Positions 27,722 through 36,430 of a DNA stretch of 64,000 nt are shown here, in pieces. The notes beneath the pieces are model-generated. The model was not told the DNA's origin and searched no databases. It saw only the letters and a list, made by a program, of their open reading frames with translations. The stretch spans positions 71,367 through 135,366 of the forward strand of contig JBJEVT010000030.1 in NCBI GenBank assembly GCA_051884615.1. The letters are read 5' to 3'. The first letter of the stretch is position 1; each line of letters starts with the position of its first letter. A program made the translations under genes and the position numbers. The stretch is from UBA1724 sp051884615 (GTDB lineage: Bacteria; Verrucomicrobiota; Lentisphaeria; Oligosphaerales; Oligosphaeraceae).

Positions 27722-27957
27722 CCGGATTGCCAGAAAATCCCCCGGGTTCTCCGCTTCGCGCGCGGGGGAATCGGATTCCCCACGCCCCCCACCCTGCCGC
27801 CCTCACTGTAATCCAGATCGGGAGGACGACTATCTCCTGGGCAACGAACGCTCGAAAATCTCATAAACGCCTGCCCATTCCCGACCAGGACGGTGAAAGA
27901 CCGCGCGGTTGCCAGGACCGGACCATTGCGCTGGAAAGCATGCTGTTTTTGGAGGCG
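27722..27957. repeat. Repeat family B, copy 2
   Basis: About 236 bases, complete. It includes TTCTCCGCTTCGCGCGCGGG, ATCCAGATCGGGAGGACGAC and GGGCAACGAACGCTCGAAAA. A sub-motif CCGCGCGG-TGCCAGGACCGGAC occurs at its end and again at about 27967-27990. Neither copy keeps a shared long frame with coding character, so it is probably non-coding. Confidence 0.85.
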
Positions 27958-28042
27958 GGGCGACGTTCCGCGCGGGGTGCCAGGACCGGACCTCCCTTGG
28001 GGGCAATTTCCGGGGCCAAGGGGTGACGAAGTGCTGGGCGGT

Positions 28043-28051
28043 GGGTATATT
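28043..28051 (+). promoter_or_regulatory. -10-like GGGTATATT upstream of the 28225 gene
   Basis: Identical 9-mer to that found upstream of pgk on the other strand; about 175 bases before the ATG. Confidence 0.3.
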
Positions 28052-28224
28052 GAGATGTTTTCCTGTTCCTGGCGGGAAGGCGCCCTGGGTTTCCTTAGGT
28101 TTTCATGGTGGGAACCGGGGTTGTTTTTTTGATTTTCCTCCTTTTTTACGCCGGGGCTTCCCTTGTTTCCCCATGTGTCGCGGGAGCGAGGGAGAACTTC
28201 CAAACATCCATTCTCCTCTTTCTC

Positions 28225-29277
28225 ATGAAGAAGTTGCGTGTTGGCATCATTGGCTGTGGCCGTATCTCCCGCTTTCACGGGATGCCCGCTTTAGCCCAGC
28301 CCAATGTGGATCTGTGTGCCGTCTGCGATTTGATTCCCGCCCGTGCCGAGGCCATGGCCAAGCTTTTTGCCGGAGACCGGAAGCCCTCTGCGGTGAAGTG
28401 CTACACGGATTACGTGGAGATGATCCGGAAGTCCAAGTTGGACGTGGTGCACATTTGCCTGCCCCACTATCTCCATGCTCCCGTCGCCATCGAGGCCATG
28501 AAGCTGGGCTGCGACGTGCTGACGGAAAAGCCCATGGCCATCACCATGAAGCAGGCCGAGGAGATGGTGAAGACCGCCAAGAAGACCAAGCGTCGTCTGG
28601 GCGTGATTTTCCAGAACCGGTACAATGCGGGCACCCAGCTGATCCGGCAGTGCCTGGATTCCGGACGTCTGGGCAAGGTGCTGGCCGCCAAGTGCAATGT
28701 GACCTGGTATCGGGACAACGCCTACTACACCGAGACCGATTGGAAGGGCACCTGGGACAAGGAGGGCGGCGGCGCCATCATCGACCAGGCCATCCACACC
28801 CTGGATCTGATGTGCTGGTTCTGCGGATATGACATCGACACCATCGACTGCACCATGGCCAACCGCGCCCACCAGGGCGTCATCGAGGTGGAGGACTGCG
28901 CCGACGGTCTCATCACCTTCAAGAACGGCGTCCGTGCCTCCTTCTGGGCCATGAACTACTACAACCACGACGCGGACGTGGAAATCGAGCTTTCCTGCGA
29001 GAACGGAAAGGCGGTGATGAAAGCGGAGAGCGCGGTCATCACCCTGCGGGACGGGCGCACCTTCTCGGCCGCCCCGGACCCCAGCCAGACCTTCAACTTC
29101 GGCGGCGGTCCCTCCTACTGGGGCGCCAGCCACTACAAGGAAATCGAGGACTTCTACCAGTGCCTTGCCGAGGGCAAGGAACCCCCCATCTCCGGCGAGG
29201 AAGTCCTTGCCACCGTCCACAAGATGGCCATGGCCGTCTACGAATCGGGACGCAACCACAAGGTGGTTCGCTACTAG
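28225..29277 (+). CDS. Gfo/Idh/MocA-family oxidoreductase
   Basis: 350 residues from MKKLRVGIIGCGRISRFHG; the frame is open further left but without homology. EKP appears in VLTEKPMAIT near residue 95, and GGGAIIDQAIHTLDLMCWFCG carries the catalytic Asp/His. The middle part NRYNAGTQLIRQ is typical of sugar dehydrogenases of this family. A pyrimidine stretch precedes the ATG. It begins the long plus-strand run reaching to 38224; an ABC exporter follows after 54 bases. Confidence 0.92.
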   Translation: MKKLRVGIIGCGRISRFHGMPALAQPNVDLCAVCDLIPARAEAMAKLFAGDRKPSAVKCYTDYVEMIRKSKLDVVHICLPHYLHAPVAIEAMKLGCDVLTEKPMAITMKQAEEMVKTAKKTKRRLGVIFQNRYNAGTQLIRQCLDSGRLGKVLAAKCNVTWYRDNAYYTETDWKGTWDKEGGGAIIDQAIHTLDLMCWFCGYDIDTIDCTMANRAHQGVIEVEDCADGLITFKNGVRASFWAMNYYNHDADVEIELSCENGKAVMKAESAVITLRDGRTFSAAPDPSQTFNFGGGPSYWGASHYKEIEDFYQCLAEGKEPPISGEEVLATVHKMAMAVYESGRNHKVVRY

Positions 29278-29331
29278 CCAACCAGAACACTTCCCCCGGC
29301 CCCGGTTGCTTCTCCGGGATCGCCCTCCCCC

Positions 29332-31170
29332 GTGGCCTCCCCCTCCCCCACTCCCGGCGCACCTCTCCTTTCCGACCTGAAACTCCTTCTTGGCCGGAGA
29401 GACGGGGTGCGCCTGGCGCTTTTCGGGGGATTCCTCCTGGCGGGCGCCCTGTGGGAAGTCCTCGCCCTGGCCTCGGTCCCCCTGTTCCTCTCCCTGCTTC
29501 TGCCGGAGAAGACCCCCTCCGGCCTTCAGCAGCTCTTCCTGCGCCTGCTGGGAGGAGGAGAGGGGCTTTCCCTTCTGTGGAAAGGGGGCGGCTTCCTTCT
29601 GGCCGCCAATCTTCTCCGCACCCTGTGGGCCATCTGGGGCATGGCCCTCCAATATCGCTTCCAGGCCAATCGGCGCCGGGAGCTCACCAAACGCCTCCTG
29701 GCCGGCTATCTCCAGGCGCCGGTGGAGTTCTTCCGGGAACGGACCTCCCCCGAGCTGATGAACCAGGTGGCCGTGGAATGTGACAACGTGGTCCAGGGAA
29801 CCATCTCCCCTCTCATGGAATTTCTCCGGGGAGGAGCCAACACCCTCTGCGTGGTCATCCTCCTTCTGCTCTGGGCGCCGCTCATGACCCTCGCCGCCCT
29901 TCTTCTGCTGGGCGGCGCCTGCGCCCTCCTCACGACGCTCCGCAACCGCCGTCTGCGCCGCTTCGCCCGCCAGGAGCAGGAGGGACGCCAGGCCACCTTG
30001 GAGCGTTGCGCCCAGGCGCTGGCGGGCCGGGTGGAGGCCGCGGTGTATGGGCGGCGTCTCCATTTTCTCCAGCGGGTGTGCCAGGCGGTGGAGGGGTTGG
30101 CTCGCGCCCAGGGCGGCAGCATGCTGCAAATCCGCTCCACCTGGCCTGTCCTGGAGCTCCTTTCCCTGGCTGCCCTGCTGGCGGTCTCCCTGGGCGCCCT
30201 GGCCTTCGCCCAGGGGGATCTTTCCCGGGTGGCGCCCCAGGTGGCGTTGCTCGCCATGGCGCTGGTGCGTCTTCGCAGCAATGCCATCTACCTGATGCAG
30301 AGCGCATTGGAATTCCGGCGCTTTCGCCCTTCCCTCCACAAGGTCTGCCGGGATCTCCGGGAGCAGGGAGCCCCGGCCGGGGAGGCCGAGGACCGTCTGG
30401 CCGCCCAGGAGAAAGTGGCTCCCCTGCCCTTCCAGGATGCCCTGGAGTGGCGCCAGGTCTCCTTCACCTATCCCGGCGCCCGGGAGGCGGCGCTGTCCGT
30501 GGAGAAGCTTCGCCTGTCCCCCGGGGATTCCCTGGCGGTGGTGGGCCCCACGGGCTGCGGCAAGACCACCTTCCTCCAACTGCTCCTGGGCCTGCGTTTT
30601 CCCCAGGAGGGCGGCCTCGCCGTGGACGGCCTTCCCCTGACTCCCGAAAACGCCCCCGCCTGGTGGCGCAACGTGGCCTATCTTCCCCAAAAGCCCTTCC
30701 TGCTGGAGGGAACCCTGGCGGAGAATGTCACCTTGGGACTCTCTCCCCGGGAGCGGGACCAGGCGGCCCTGGAGAAAGCGTTGTCCATGGCGCAGCTTCA
30801 GGAGCTGGTCCGGCGTCTGCCCCAGGGGGCGGACACGGAGCTGGAGCCCGAGGGGCAAGGGCTTTCCGGGGGCGAGATCCAGCGCATCGCCCTGGCGCGC
30901 GCCCTCTACCGCCGCCCCCGGGTCCTGGTGCTGGACGAGGCCACCAACGCCCTGGATCCCCGCACGGAGCACGCCTTCCGCCTCGCCCTGGAGGAACTCC
31001 GGGGCAAAACCACCCTTGTCACCGTCACCCACGGTCTCCATGCCCTCCGGGAGGAGGACCAGATCCTCTTCCTGGAAAAGGGACGGGTGGCCGCCCAGGG
31101 AACCCTCCAATCCCTGAAACTCCATTCCCCCGCCTTCCAGAAATTCCTCTCGGGTACCCAAGATGCGTAA
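29332..31170 (+). CDS. ABC exporter, fused membrane and ATPase domains
   Basis: 612 residues from a GTG. Residues about 20-340 form a six-helix transmembrane domain with a PVEFFRERTSPELMNQ intracellular loop typical of type I exporters. The nucleotide-binding domain has Walker A GPTGCGKTT near 405, Q-loop YLPQKPF, signature LSGGEIQRIALARAL near 524, Walker B VLVLDEATNALD, and switch His in TVTHGL. Such half-transporters work as dimers and export lipids, glycans or peptides. Substrate unknown. The stop overlaps the next start by eight bases. Confidence 0.9.
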   Translation: MASPSPTPGAPLLSDLKLLLGRRDGVRLALFGGFLLAGALWEVLALASVPLFLSLLLPEKTPSGLQQLFLRLLGGGEGLSLLWKGGGFLLAANLLRTLWAIWGMALQYRFQANRRRELTKRLLAGYLQAPVEFFRERTSPELMNQVAVECDNVVQGTISPLMEFLRGGANTLCVVILLLLWAPLMTLAALLLLGGACALLTTLRNRRLRRFARQEQEGRQATLERCAQALAGRVEAAVYGRRLHFLQRVCQAVEGLARAQGGSMLQIRSTWPVLELLSLAALLAVSLGALAFAQGDLSRVAPQVALLAMALVRLRSNAIYLMQSALEFRRFRPSLHKVCRDLREQGAPAGEAEDRLAAQEKVAPLPFQDALEWRQVSFTYPGAREAALSVEKLRLSPGDSLAVVGPTGCGKTTFLQLLLGLRFPQEGGLAVDGLPLTPENAPAWWRNVAYLPQKPFLLEGTLAENVTLGLSPRERDQAALEKALSMAQLQELVRRLPQGADTELEPEGQGLSGGEIQRIALARALYRRPRVLVLDEATNALDPRTEHAFRLALEELRGKTTLVTVTHGLHALREEDQILFLEKGRVAAQGTLQSLKLHSPAFQKFLSGTQDA

Positions 31171-32281
31171 AGAGAACCTACCCCGCTTCCCCCGTCTGGC
31201 CGCGGCGCTTCTTCCTCTGTGCCTGGTCGTCGCGTTGGCTTTCCTCGCCTTCTCCTGCCGCAGGGAGGACTGGGAGGCTTCCGGTTCCCGGGATTCCGAG
31301 CCAGGACAGCCGCGGAAGACCCGCATCATGGTCTCCCTGGTGCAGGACGAATCCGACTGGTGCCGCCGTGCCGAGGAATGGGCCCGTGACGCCGTGGAGG
31401 AGCTGGAGAAGAAGGACTCCTATCTTGAGATCTCCAAGGACAACAACGAGCAATACATGCTCTTCCAGAAGCTGACCCAGGAGAACGGCGGGGGGGACGC
31501 CGTGGACGCCGTGGTGTTGCTCACCACCGGATACCAGTCCCGCCTTCCGGGGCTATGCGCCGAGCTTGCCCGCCGCGGCGGCGTGGTGGTCACCGTGGTG
31601 AGCAGCAACATCGTCTATCCCCAGCCCCACAACTCGGACATTCTCGTCTATCCCCTCAATCCGGACATCCTGGTCTCGGGTGACAATGCCAAGATCGGCC
31701 AGGAAAGCGCCAGATCCATTGTGAATGCCCTGGGAGGCGAGGCCAGCGCCACGGGACGCATCCTCGCCCTCACCGATCCCCAGGACTCCGCTCTCCGGGT
31801 CCGCCTGATGAATTTCCAGGACCACATCCGCCTCTATCCCGGGCTGAAGGTGGATGTGATCAACTACAGGGAGGAGGCCCCCTCCCCCAAGGACGCCATG
31901 AAGCGGATCCTGGAACGGGAGGACTGCCAATACGACGCCGTCTGGACGGGGTGGGACGGCATTCTCATCCCTGCCTTCCAGGGCTACCGGGAAAGCGGCG
32001 GCCAGGGAGTCAAGATCTTCGCCGGCGCCGGTGGCTTCCCTCTGGTTGCCAGATGGATCGAAGATTCGACTTGCCCCGAGATCGCCTCGGACTTCACCTA
32101 TCCTCCCCGGATGCTCCATGTGGCCATCCAAGCCACGGCGCGCAAGGTCCAGCAACGCCGGCAAAGCGGGGCCGCCCGGGGGGGAAGCAAGGAAGCGCCG
32201 GAAATCATCATTCTCCCCACGGAGATCATCACCCCGGACAGCGCCAAGCGTTTCCGCAACAAGGAGTCCGAGGCTTTCTAG
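31163..32281 (+). CDS. Sugar-binding-type lipoprotein (periplasmic binding protein family 1)
   Basis: 372 residues. A long hydrophobic signal ends in a lipobox AFSC (lipidated Cys near 32). The body resembles ribose/galactose-type type I binding proteins (Peripla_BP_4): DAVVLLTT, NAKIGQESARSIVNALGG, DAVWTGWDGILIPAFQGYR and GAGGFPLVARWIED. A long basic/glycine insert near 330 is unusual. It overlaps the exporter gene, yet these proteins normally serve importers or sensors, so its partner is not evident. Confidence 0.8.
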   Translation: MRKENLPRFPRLAAALLPLCLVVALAFLAFSCRREDWEASGSRDSEPGQPRKTRIMVSLVQDESDWCRRAEEWARDAVEELEKKDSYLEISKDNNEQYMLFQKLTQENGGGDAVDAVVLLTTGYQSRLPGLCAELARRGGVVVTVVSSNIVYPQPHNSDILVYPLNPDILVSGDNAKIGQESARSIVNALGGEASATGRILALTDPQDSALRVRLMNFQDHIRLYPGLKVDVINYREEAPSPKDAMKRILEREDCQYDAVWTGWDGILIPAFQGYRESGGQGVKIFAGAGGFPLVARWIEDSTCPEIASDFTYPPRMLHVAIQATARKVQQRRQSGAARGGSKEAPEIIILPTEIITPDSAKRFRNKESEAF

Positions 32282-32287
32282 ATCGTC

Positions 32288-33088
32288 ATGCAGCAGGAAG
32301 AAGAAACCCAAGCGCAATTTCTCCGTCTTCGTCAAGTGGTCCGTCGTCTTCGCCAGCCCGACGGGTGTCCCTGGGACCGGGCGCAGACCCACCAGTCCAT
32401 CAAGAAGAACCTGGTGGAGGAGACCGGGGAGTTTCTGGATGCCCTGGAGGAGGGGAACACCCAGGGCATGGTGGAGGAGTTGGGGGATGTGCTTCTCCAG
32501 GTGCTCTTCCACAGCCAGATGGGGGAGGAGGAAGGCGCCTTTTCCCTGGAGGAGGTCTGCCGTCATGAAGCGGACAAGCTGATTCGCCGCCACACCCATG
32601 TCTTCGGGGACGCCCAGGCCGCCAACGACCGGGAAGCCCTCCGGAACTGGGAGAATGCCAAGCACGCCGAGGGCGGGGAGCAGGCCAGGCGCACCTCCGC
32701 GCTGGACGGGGTCTCCCGCTCCATTCCCGGCCTCTCCCGTGCCCAGAAGACCCTGGTGAAGGCCTGCCGGGTGGGCTTTGACTGGCCTCTGCCCCAGCAC
32801 GCCCTCTCCAAGGTGGAGGAGGAGCTGGAGGAGGTCCGGGAGGCCCTGAAGGCCCAGGACGCCGCCGCCGTCCAGGAGGAATTGGGGGATCTTCTTTTTG
32901 CCGTGGTCAATCTTTGCCGTCTCCAGGGAGTGGAGGCGGAGGAGGCGCTCCACGGCGCCATCCGGAAGTTCTTCCGGCGTTTCCAGGAGATGGAGCGTCA
33001 ATGCGCCGCCCAGGGGCGCCCCCTGGAGAAGAATTCTCCCCAGGAGTGGATGGACCTGTGGCGGGAGGCGAAGCGCAAAGGCCTCTAG
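32288..33088 (+). CDS. mazG: Nucleoside triphosphate pyrophosphohydrolase MazG
   Basis: 266 residues with two MazG domains. The first has CPWDRAQTHQSIKKNLVEETGEFLDALE and EELGDVLLQVLFH, the helical ExxE...ExxD metal site. The second repeats it as KVEEELEEVREAL and EELGDLLFAVVNLCR. It hydrolyses non-canonical NTPs to NMP and pyrophosphate. It starts six bases after the binding-protein gene. Together with the Maf domain at the window start, two nucleotide house-cleaning activities are present. Confidence 0.93.
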   Translation: MQQEEETQAQFLRLRQVVRRLRQPDGCPWDRAQTHQSIKKNLVEETGEFLDALEEGNTQGMVEELGDVLLQVLFHSQMGEEEGAFSLEEVCRHEADKLIRRHTHVFGDAQAANDREALRNWENAKHAEGGEQARRTSALDGVSRSIPGLSRAQKTLVKACRVGFDWPLPQHALSKVEEELEEVREALKAQDAAAVQEELGDLLFAVVNLCRLQGVEAEEALHGAIRKFFRRFQEMERQCAAQGRPLEKNSPQEWMDLWREAKRKGL

Positions 33089-33141
33089 CCCACCCGTCCC
33101 CATCCCTGTCTGTTCCGTCCCCCCCCATCGTCCCGCCGTCC

Positions 33142-34869
33142 ATGTCCGCCCTGACCCTCGACTACCGCCCGCTGTTTCCCGACGACCTCTGGCGTCGCCG
33201 TTCCCTCCTGGAACTCTATCCCTTTGACGGAGGCGGCGGTTTCATCCACCGGGCGCTTCTGGGCACCATCGACGACCGGGAGATCCGGCGAAAATTTCTG
33301 GCGGGGGATTTGTCCCATCTTCTCCAGTTTCCCCACATGGACTTCGCCCGCTACGAGCATTGGCGTCACATCGAGCTGGGGTGCTGGCTGAACCGGTGCT
33401 ATCTGGTGGCCTGCCTGGCCCATGCCGCCTGGCTGGAGGAGGACCGCTCCCTTGCCCGCCTCCTGAAGGAGACCATGCTCCACTTCCTCCGCACCTGCCC
33501 GCCCCCGGGCGGCGGGGACCCCGAGGCCCTGAAGAAAGACTGGGAACTTACCCAATGGAGGATGGTCCATGACTACAACGAAAAGACCTACGAGGAATAC
33601 AGCAAGGACGAGACGGTCCTGAACTATCGCTGGTATGACTTCCAGCCCGCCAGCCGCCTCCTCCATTTCCTCCATGCCTTCTACTTTCTGAAGGATCTGG
33701 CGGACTTCACCCCGGAGGAACTCCGGGAGTTGACGGAGGGGCTCTTCCTCCACGGCCAGGTCCTCTTCCGGCAGGAAAGCTTCCTGCCGGACACCCAGGG
33801 AAACCATCAGGCCGTTCGCCAGATTGGCCTGCTTCACGCCGCCGCCGCCTTCTCCCAGGTGCCGGAGACCCGCGCCTGGCGGGACCTTGCCTTCCGGCGC
33901 ATCGCCTGGCATGCCCTCAACGATTTCTTCCCCAACGGCGTCCTTTTCGAGAACTCCCCCTCCTACCACGCCTTCGAGACCTGGCACGGGAGAGACGCCC
34001 TGGCCCTTGCCCGGCATTTCGGACAGGCCCTGGAGCCCGAGGCCGAGGAGCGTTTCCGCCAGGCGGCCCAGGTGCTGGCGGCCTACCGTCGGCCCGATGG
34101 CAAGACCCTGGTGATCAACGACGCCTACCCCCTCCTCCCCGACGGCTTGCTGGAATCCATGGAGATCGATCCCCGGCGGCAGCCCCGGACCACCCTGCTC
34201 CAGCCGGGCGGCCTGGCGGTCTGGCGGGGCAAACGGCTCTACGCCGCCCTGGATGTCTCCTCCTTCACCGGAAAGTTCTCCCACTACCACGGGGGCAAGA
34301 ACGCCCTGACCCTCTTCCTGGACAACACCCCCATCCTGGACGACCCGGGCTGCTGCAACTACGACGACCCCAGGTTCCGCGCCTGCAAACAAGCCGATGT
34401 CCATGGCTCCCTCCTGGTGGAGGGCACCCCGGACGCCCACTCTTTCAGCGTCTACGGATGGGACTCCCATCCCGAATTCCAGCTGACGCCCTGGCTAGAA
34501 AACCGCTTCCAGGCCACCCTCACTTCCTCCACCCCGGAGTGGGAGGGCGTCACCTGGATCCGCGCCATCACCGGCGGGGAGGACTCCCTGCTGCTGGAGG
34601 ACCAGGTCCGGGGACTGGCCGGCCGGCGTTGCGAATTCCGCTTCACCGCCGCCCCCGGCGTGGTCATCCATCCTGCGGAAAAGGGATTCCTGCTGGAAGC
34701 CGGCGCCCTCCGGGTGGCGGTGGAATACCAGGGGACGATCCCCCCTGAAGTCCAACTCCGGGACGGGGAGAACTTCCAGACGGATCCCGCCCTGCCCGTC
34801 CAGCAGCTGTGCCTGGCCTTCCCCGCCGCCCAGACCCTCTCCTTCCAGCTCCGCTTCTGCCTCGCCTGA
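33142..34869 (+). CDS. Heparinase II/III family protein
   Basis: 575 residues from MSALTLDYRP. The N-terminal alpha/alpha toroid includes QGNHQAVRQIGLLHAAAAF and FENSPSYHAFETWHG (the Tyr/His region of heparinase II/III lyases). The C-terminal beta-sandwich opens FSHYHGGKNALTLFL with DDPGCCNYDDPRFR, the conserved H-x-x-x-N-x-L/F motif. Enzymes of this family cleave uronic-acid-containing polysaccharides by beta-elimination. No signal peptide is visible, so it may act inside the cell on oligosaccharides. A pyrimidine-rich leader precedes the ATG. Confidence 0.88.
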   Translation: MSALTLDYRPLFPDDLWRRRSLLELYPFDGGGGFIHRALLGTIDDREIRRKFLAGDLSHLLQFPHMDFARYEHWRHIELGCWLNRCYLVACLAHAAWLEEDRSLARLLKETMLHFLRTCPPPGGGDPEALKKDWELTQWRMVHDYNEKTYEEYSKDETVLNYRWYDFQPASRLLHFLHAFYFLKDLADFTPEELRELTEGLFLHGQVLFRQESFLPDTQGNHQAVRQIGLLHAAAAFSQVPETRAWRDLAFRRIAWHALNDFFPNGVLFENSPSYHAFETWHGRDALALARHFGQALEPEAEERFRQAAQVLAAYRRPDGKTLVINDAYPLLPDGLLESMEIDPRRQPRTTLLQPGGLAVWRGKRLYAALDVSSFTGKFSHYHGGKNALTLFLDNTPILDDPGCCNYDDPRFRACKQADVHGSLLVEGTPDAHSFSVYGWDSHPEFQLTPWLENRFQATLTSSTPEWEGVTWIRAITGGEDSLLLEDQVRGLAGRRCEFRFTAAPGVVIHPAEKGFLLEAGALRVAVEYQGTIPPEVQLRDGENFQTDPALPVQQLCLAFPAAQTLSFQLRFCLA

Positions 34870-34875
34870 TCCCCC

Positions 34876-36051
34876 ATGGCTGGACGCATCCTCCTCATCC
34901 CCGACGGCCCCGCCTCCCTCCTCTACGCCACGGAACTGGTGGAGAAACTGCGGCAGAAGCGCTACTCCGTCCAAGTCGCCCCCACCGCCTACGACGGCCC
35001 TTCCGCCACCGCCTTCGTCAGCGAATTGGCATGGGCCACCCTTTCGGGCCATCCCTGCCGACCCATCGAGGCCCTGGACGAAGCCGCCTTCCGGGAACAG
35101 GATCTGATTCTCCTGGGGCCAGTCAGCCCCCGGGTCTTCTCCATCTTCTGCCAGGGCAAGGCCCTGTCCTACCTGCAGGCGGCGGGGCGTCCCGTCCTGG
35201 CCCTTCTTCCCCAGCTGTGCCAGGGAGAGCCCGCGCCTGCCCTGGAGGGCGGCACCTTCTCCCAGCTGATGCCGCCGGGCAGCTCCCTTCTGGCGGGGGG
35301 CGTCCCCCATTCCCTGGGCGCATTGGGCAGCCTTCTTCTGCCTCCCCTGGAGGAGGTGCTTTCCCAGGTGGACTGCCTCCTCTCCTCCCGGGACTACGCC
35401 GGCAAGAAGGTGCTGATCACGGCGGGTCCCACCGCGGAGGATCTGGATCCCGTCCGCTTCCTCACCAACCGCTCCACGGGCAAGATGGGCTTCGCGCTTG
35501 CCCGGGACGCGGCCTTGCGGGGCGCCCAGGTGCTCCTGGTCCATGGCCCTGTCGCCCTGACGGTGCCCCGTCTCCCCAATCTCACCGCCATTTCCGTCCG
35601 TTCCGCCACCCAGATGCACCAGGCGGTGATGGACCATTGGCAGGAGCAGGATCTAGCCATTCTCGCCGCCGCCGTGGCGGATTTCCAGCCCCTCCATTGC
35701 GCCGAGACCAAAATCAAAAAGGGAGAAGCCCAGGAACTCTCTCTGCCTCTGAAACGGACGCCGGACATTCTTGCCACCCTGGGCGCCCTGCCCCGACGCC
35801 CCTTCCTGGTGGGCTTCGCCGCGGAATCCGACGATGTGGAGGCCAACGCCCAGCTGAAACTGCGGAAAAAACACTGCGATCTCCTTTGCGCCAATGATGT
35901 GCGCCAGCCGGGGTGCGGCTTCGCCGTGGACACCAACCAGGTGACCATCCTGGCCCCCGACGCCCCGCCCCTGGCCTTGCCTCTGAAATCCAAGGACGAA
36001 GTGGCCCACGCCATCCTCTCCGAAATCCTGCGAAGAATCCCCAACTCCTAG
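34876..36051 (+). CDS. coaBC: CoaBC-like bifunctional protein with a degenerate decarboxylase half
   Basis: 391 residues. The C-terminal CoaB (phosphopantothenate-cysteine ligase) domain from about 180 is well kept: KKVLITAGPTAEDLDPVRFL, NRSTGKMG, AAVADFQP and KIKKGE. The N-terminal CoaC flavoprotein half (phosphopantothenoylcysteine decarboxylase) has the right length, but its usual GSIAAYK start, the catalytic His before the LAPATAN motif, and the APAMN loop cannot be found; the sequence there reads LLIPDGPASLLYA, ILLGPVSPRVFSI and ALLPQLCQ. Ligase function is likely and decarboxylase doubtful. It lies six bases after the heparinase-like gene. Confidence 0.85.
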   Translation: MAGRILLIPDGPASLLYATELVEKLRQKRYSVQVAPTAYDGPSATAFVSELAWATLSGHPCRPIEALDEAAFREQDLILLGPVSPRVFSIFCQGKALSYLQAAGRPVLALLPQLCQGEPAPALEGGTFSQLMPPGSSLLAGGVPHSLGALGSLLLPPLEEVLSQVDCLLSSRDYAGKKVLITAGPTAEDLDPVRFLTNRSTGKMGFALARDAALRGAQVLLVHGPVALTVPRLPNLTAISVRSATQMHQAVMDHWQEQDLAILAAAVADFQPLHCAETKIKKGEAQELSLPLKRTPDILATLGALPRRPFLVGFAAESDDVEANAQLKLRKKHCDLLCANDVRQPGCGFAVDTNQVTILAPDAPPLALPLKSKDEVAHAILSEILRRIPNS

Positions 36052-36085
36052 ATTTCATATCTGTTGTTTTCTTACTTCCCGCCCC

Positions 36086-36388
36086 ATGAACGACAACGAC
36101 CACAACGCCTTCCAAGGCTATCCCCCTTCCGGACAGCCCTACTACAACTCTTTCCAGGAACTCAGTCCCACCGTCACCAAGATGGACTGGTTCCTCTTCA
36201 CCATCCTCGCCTGCATCCCCGTGGTGAACTTGCTCGCCCTGATCTACTACGCCTTTGACAAAGAAAAGCCCAGCCGCGCCAATCTCGCCATTCTCCAGTT
36301 GATTCTCCTGGGAGCAACCCTGGGCTTCTTCCTCCTCTGCGCCCTTTTCCTGGCGGGCGTCGGTAGATTTGTCCTACTCAACGGCTGA
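36086..36388 (+). CDS. Small two-helix membrane protein, unknown function
   Basis: 100 residues: a polar Asn/Pro/Tyr-rich N terminus (1-32), two hydrophobic helices (about 36-55 and 67-93) with a DKEKPSRAN loop between them. No family recognised. Spacing of 34 and 42 bases to coaBC and the flavodiiron gene suggests cotranscription. Confidence 0.6.
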   Translation: MNDNDHNAFQGYPPSGQPYYNSFQELSPTVTKMDWFLFTILACIPVVNLLALIYYAFDKEKPSRANLAILQLILLGATLGFFLLCALFLAGVGRFVLLNG

Positions 36389-36430
36389 TTCCTCCCTCCA
36401 CCCCTCCCCTTTTTTCCCCTCTTCTCTGCG

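Larger units (their letters stand above)
26367..28224. other. Gene-free, repeat-rich region with two assembly gaps
   Basis: No frame here has coding character. The region holds two families of dispersed repeat, short CTAG-containing tandem arrays, degenerate CAC-GATT-CAC motifs and two 100-base N runs. The parts are listed separately. A likely promoter for the plus-strand genes starting at 28225 lies near its right end. Confidence 0.8.

Noticed and set aside
28291..31329. Open frame of 1012 codons on the minus strand
   Set aside because: Antisense to the oxidoreductase and ABC exporter genes; no domain recognised and composition typical of shadow frames.
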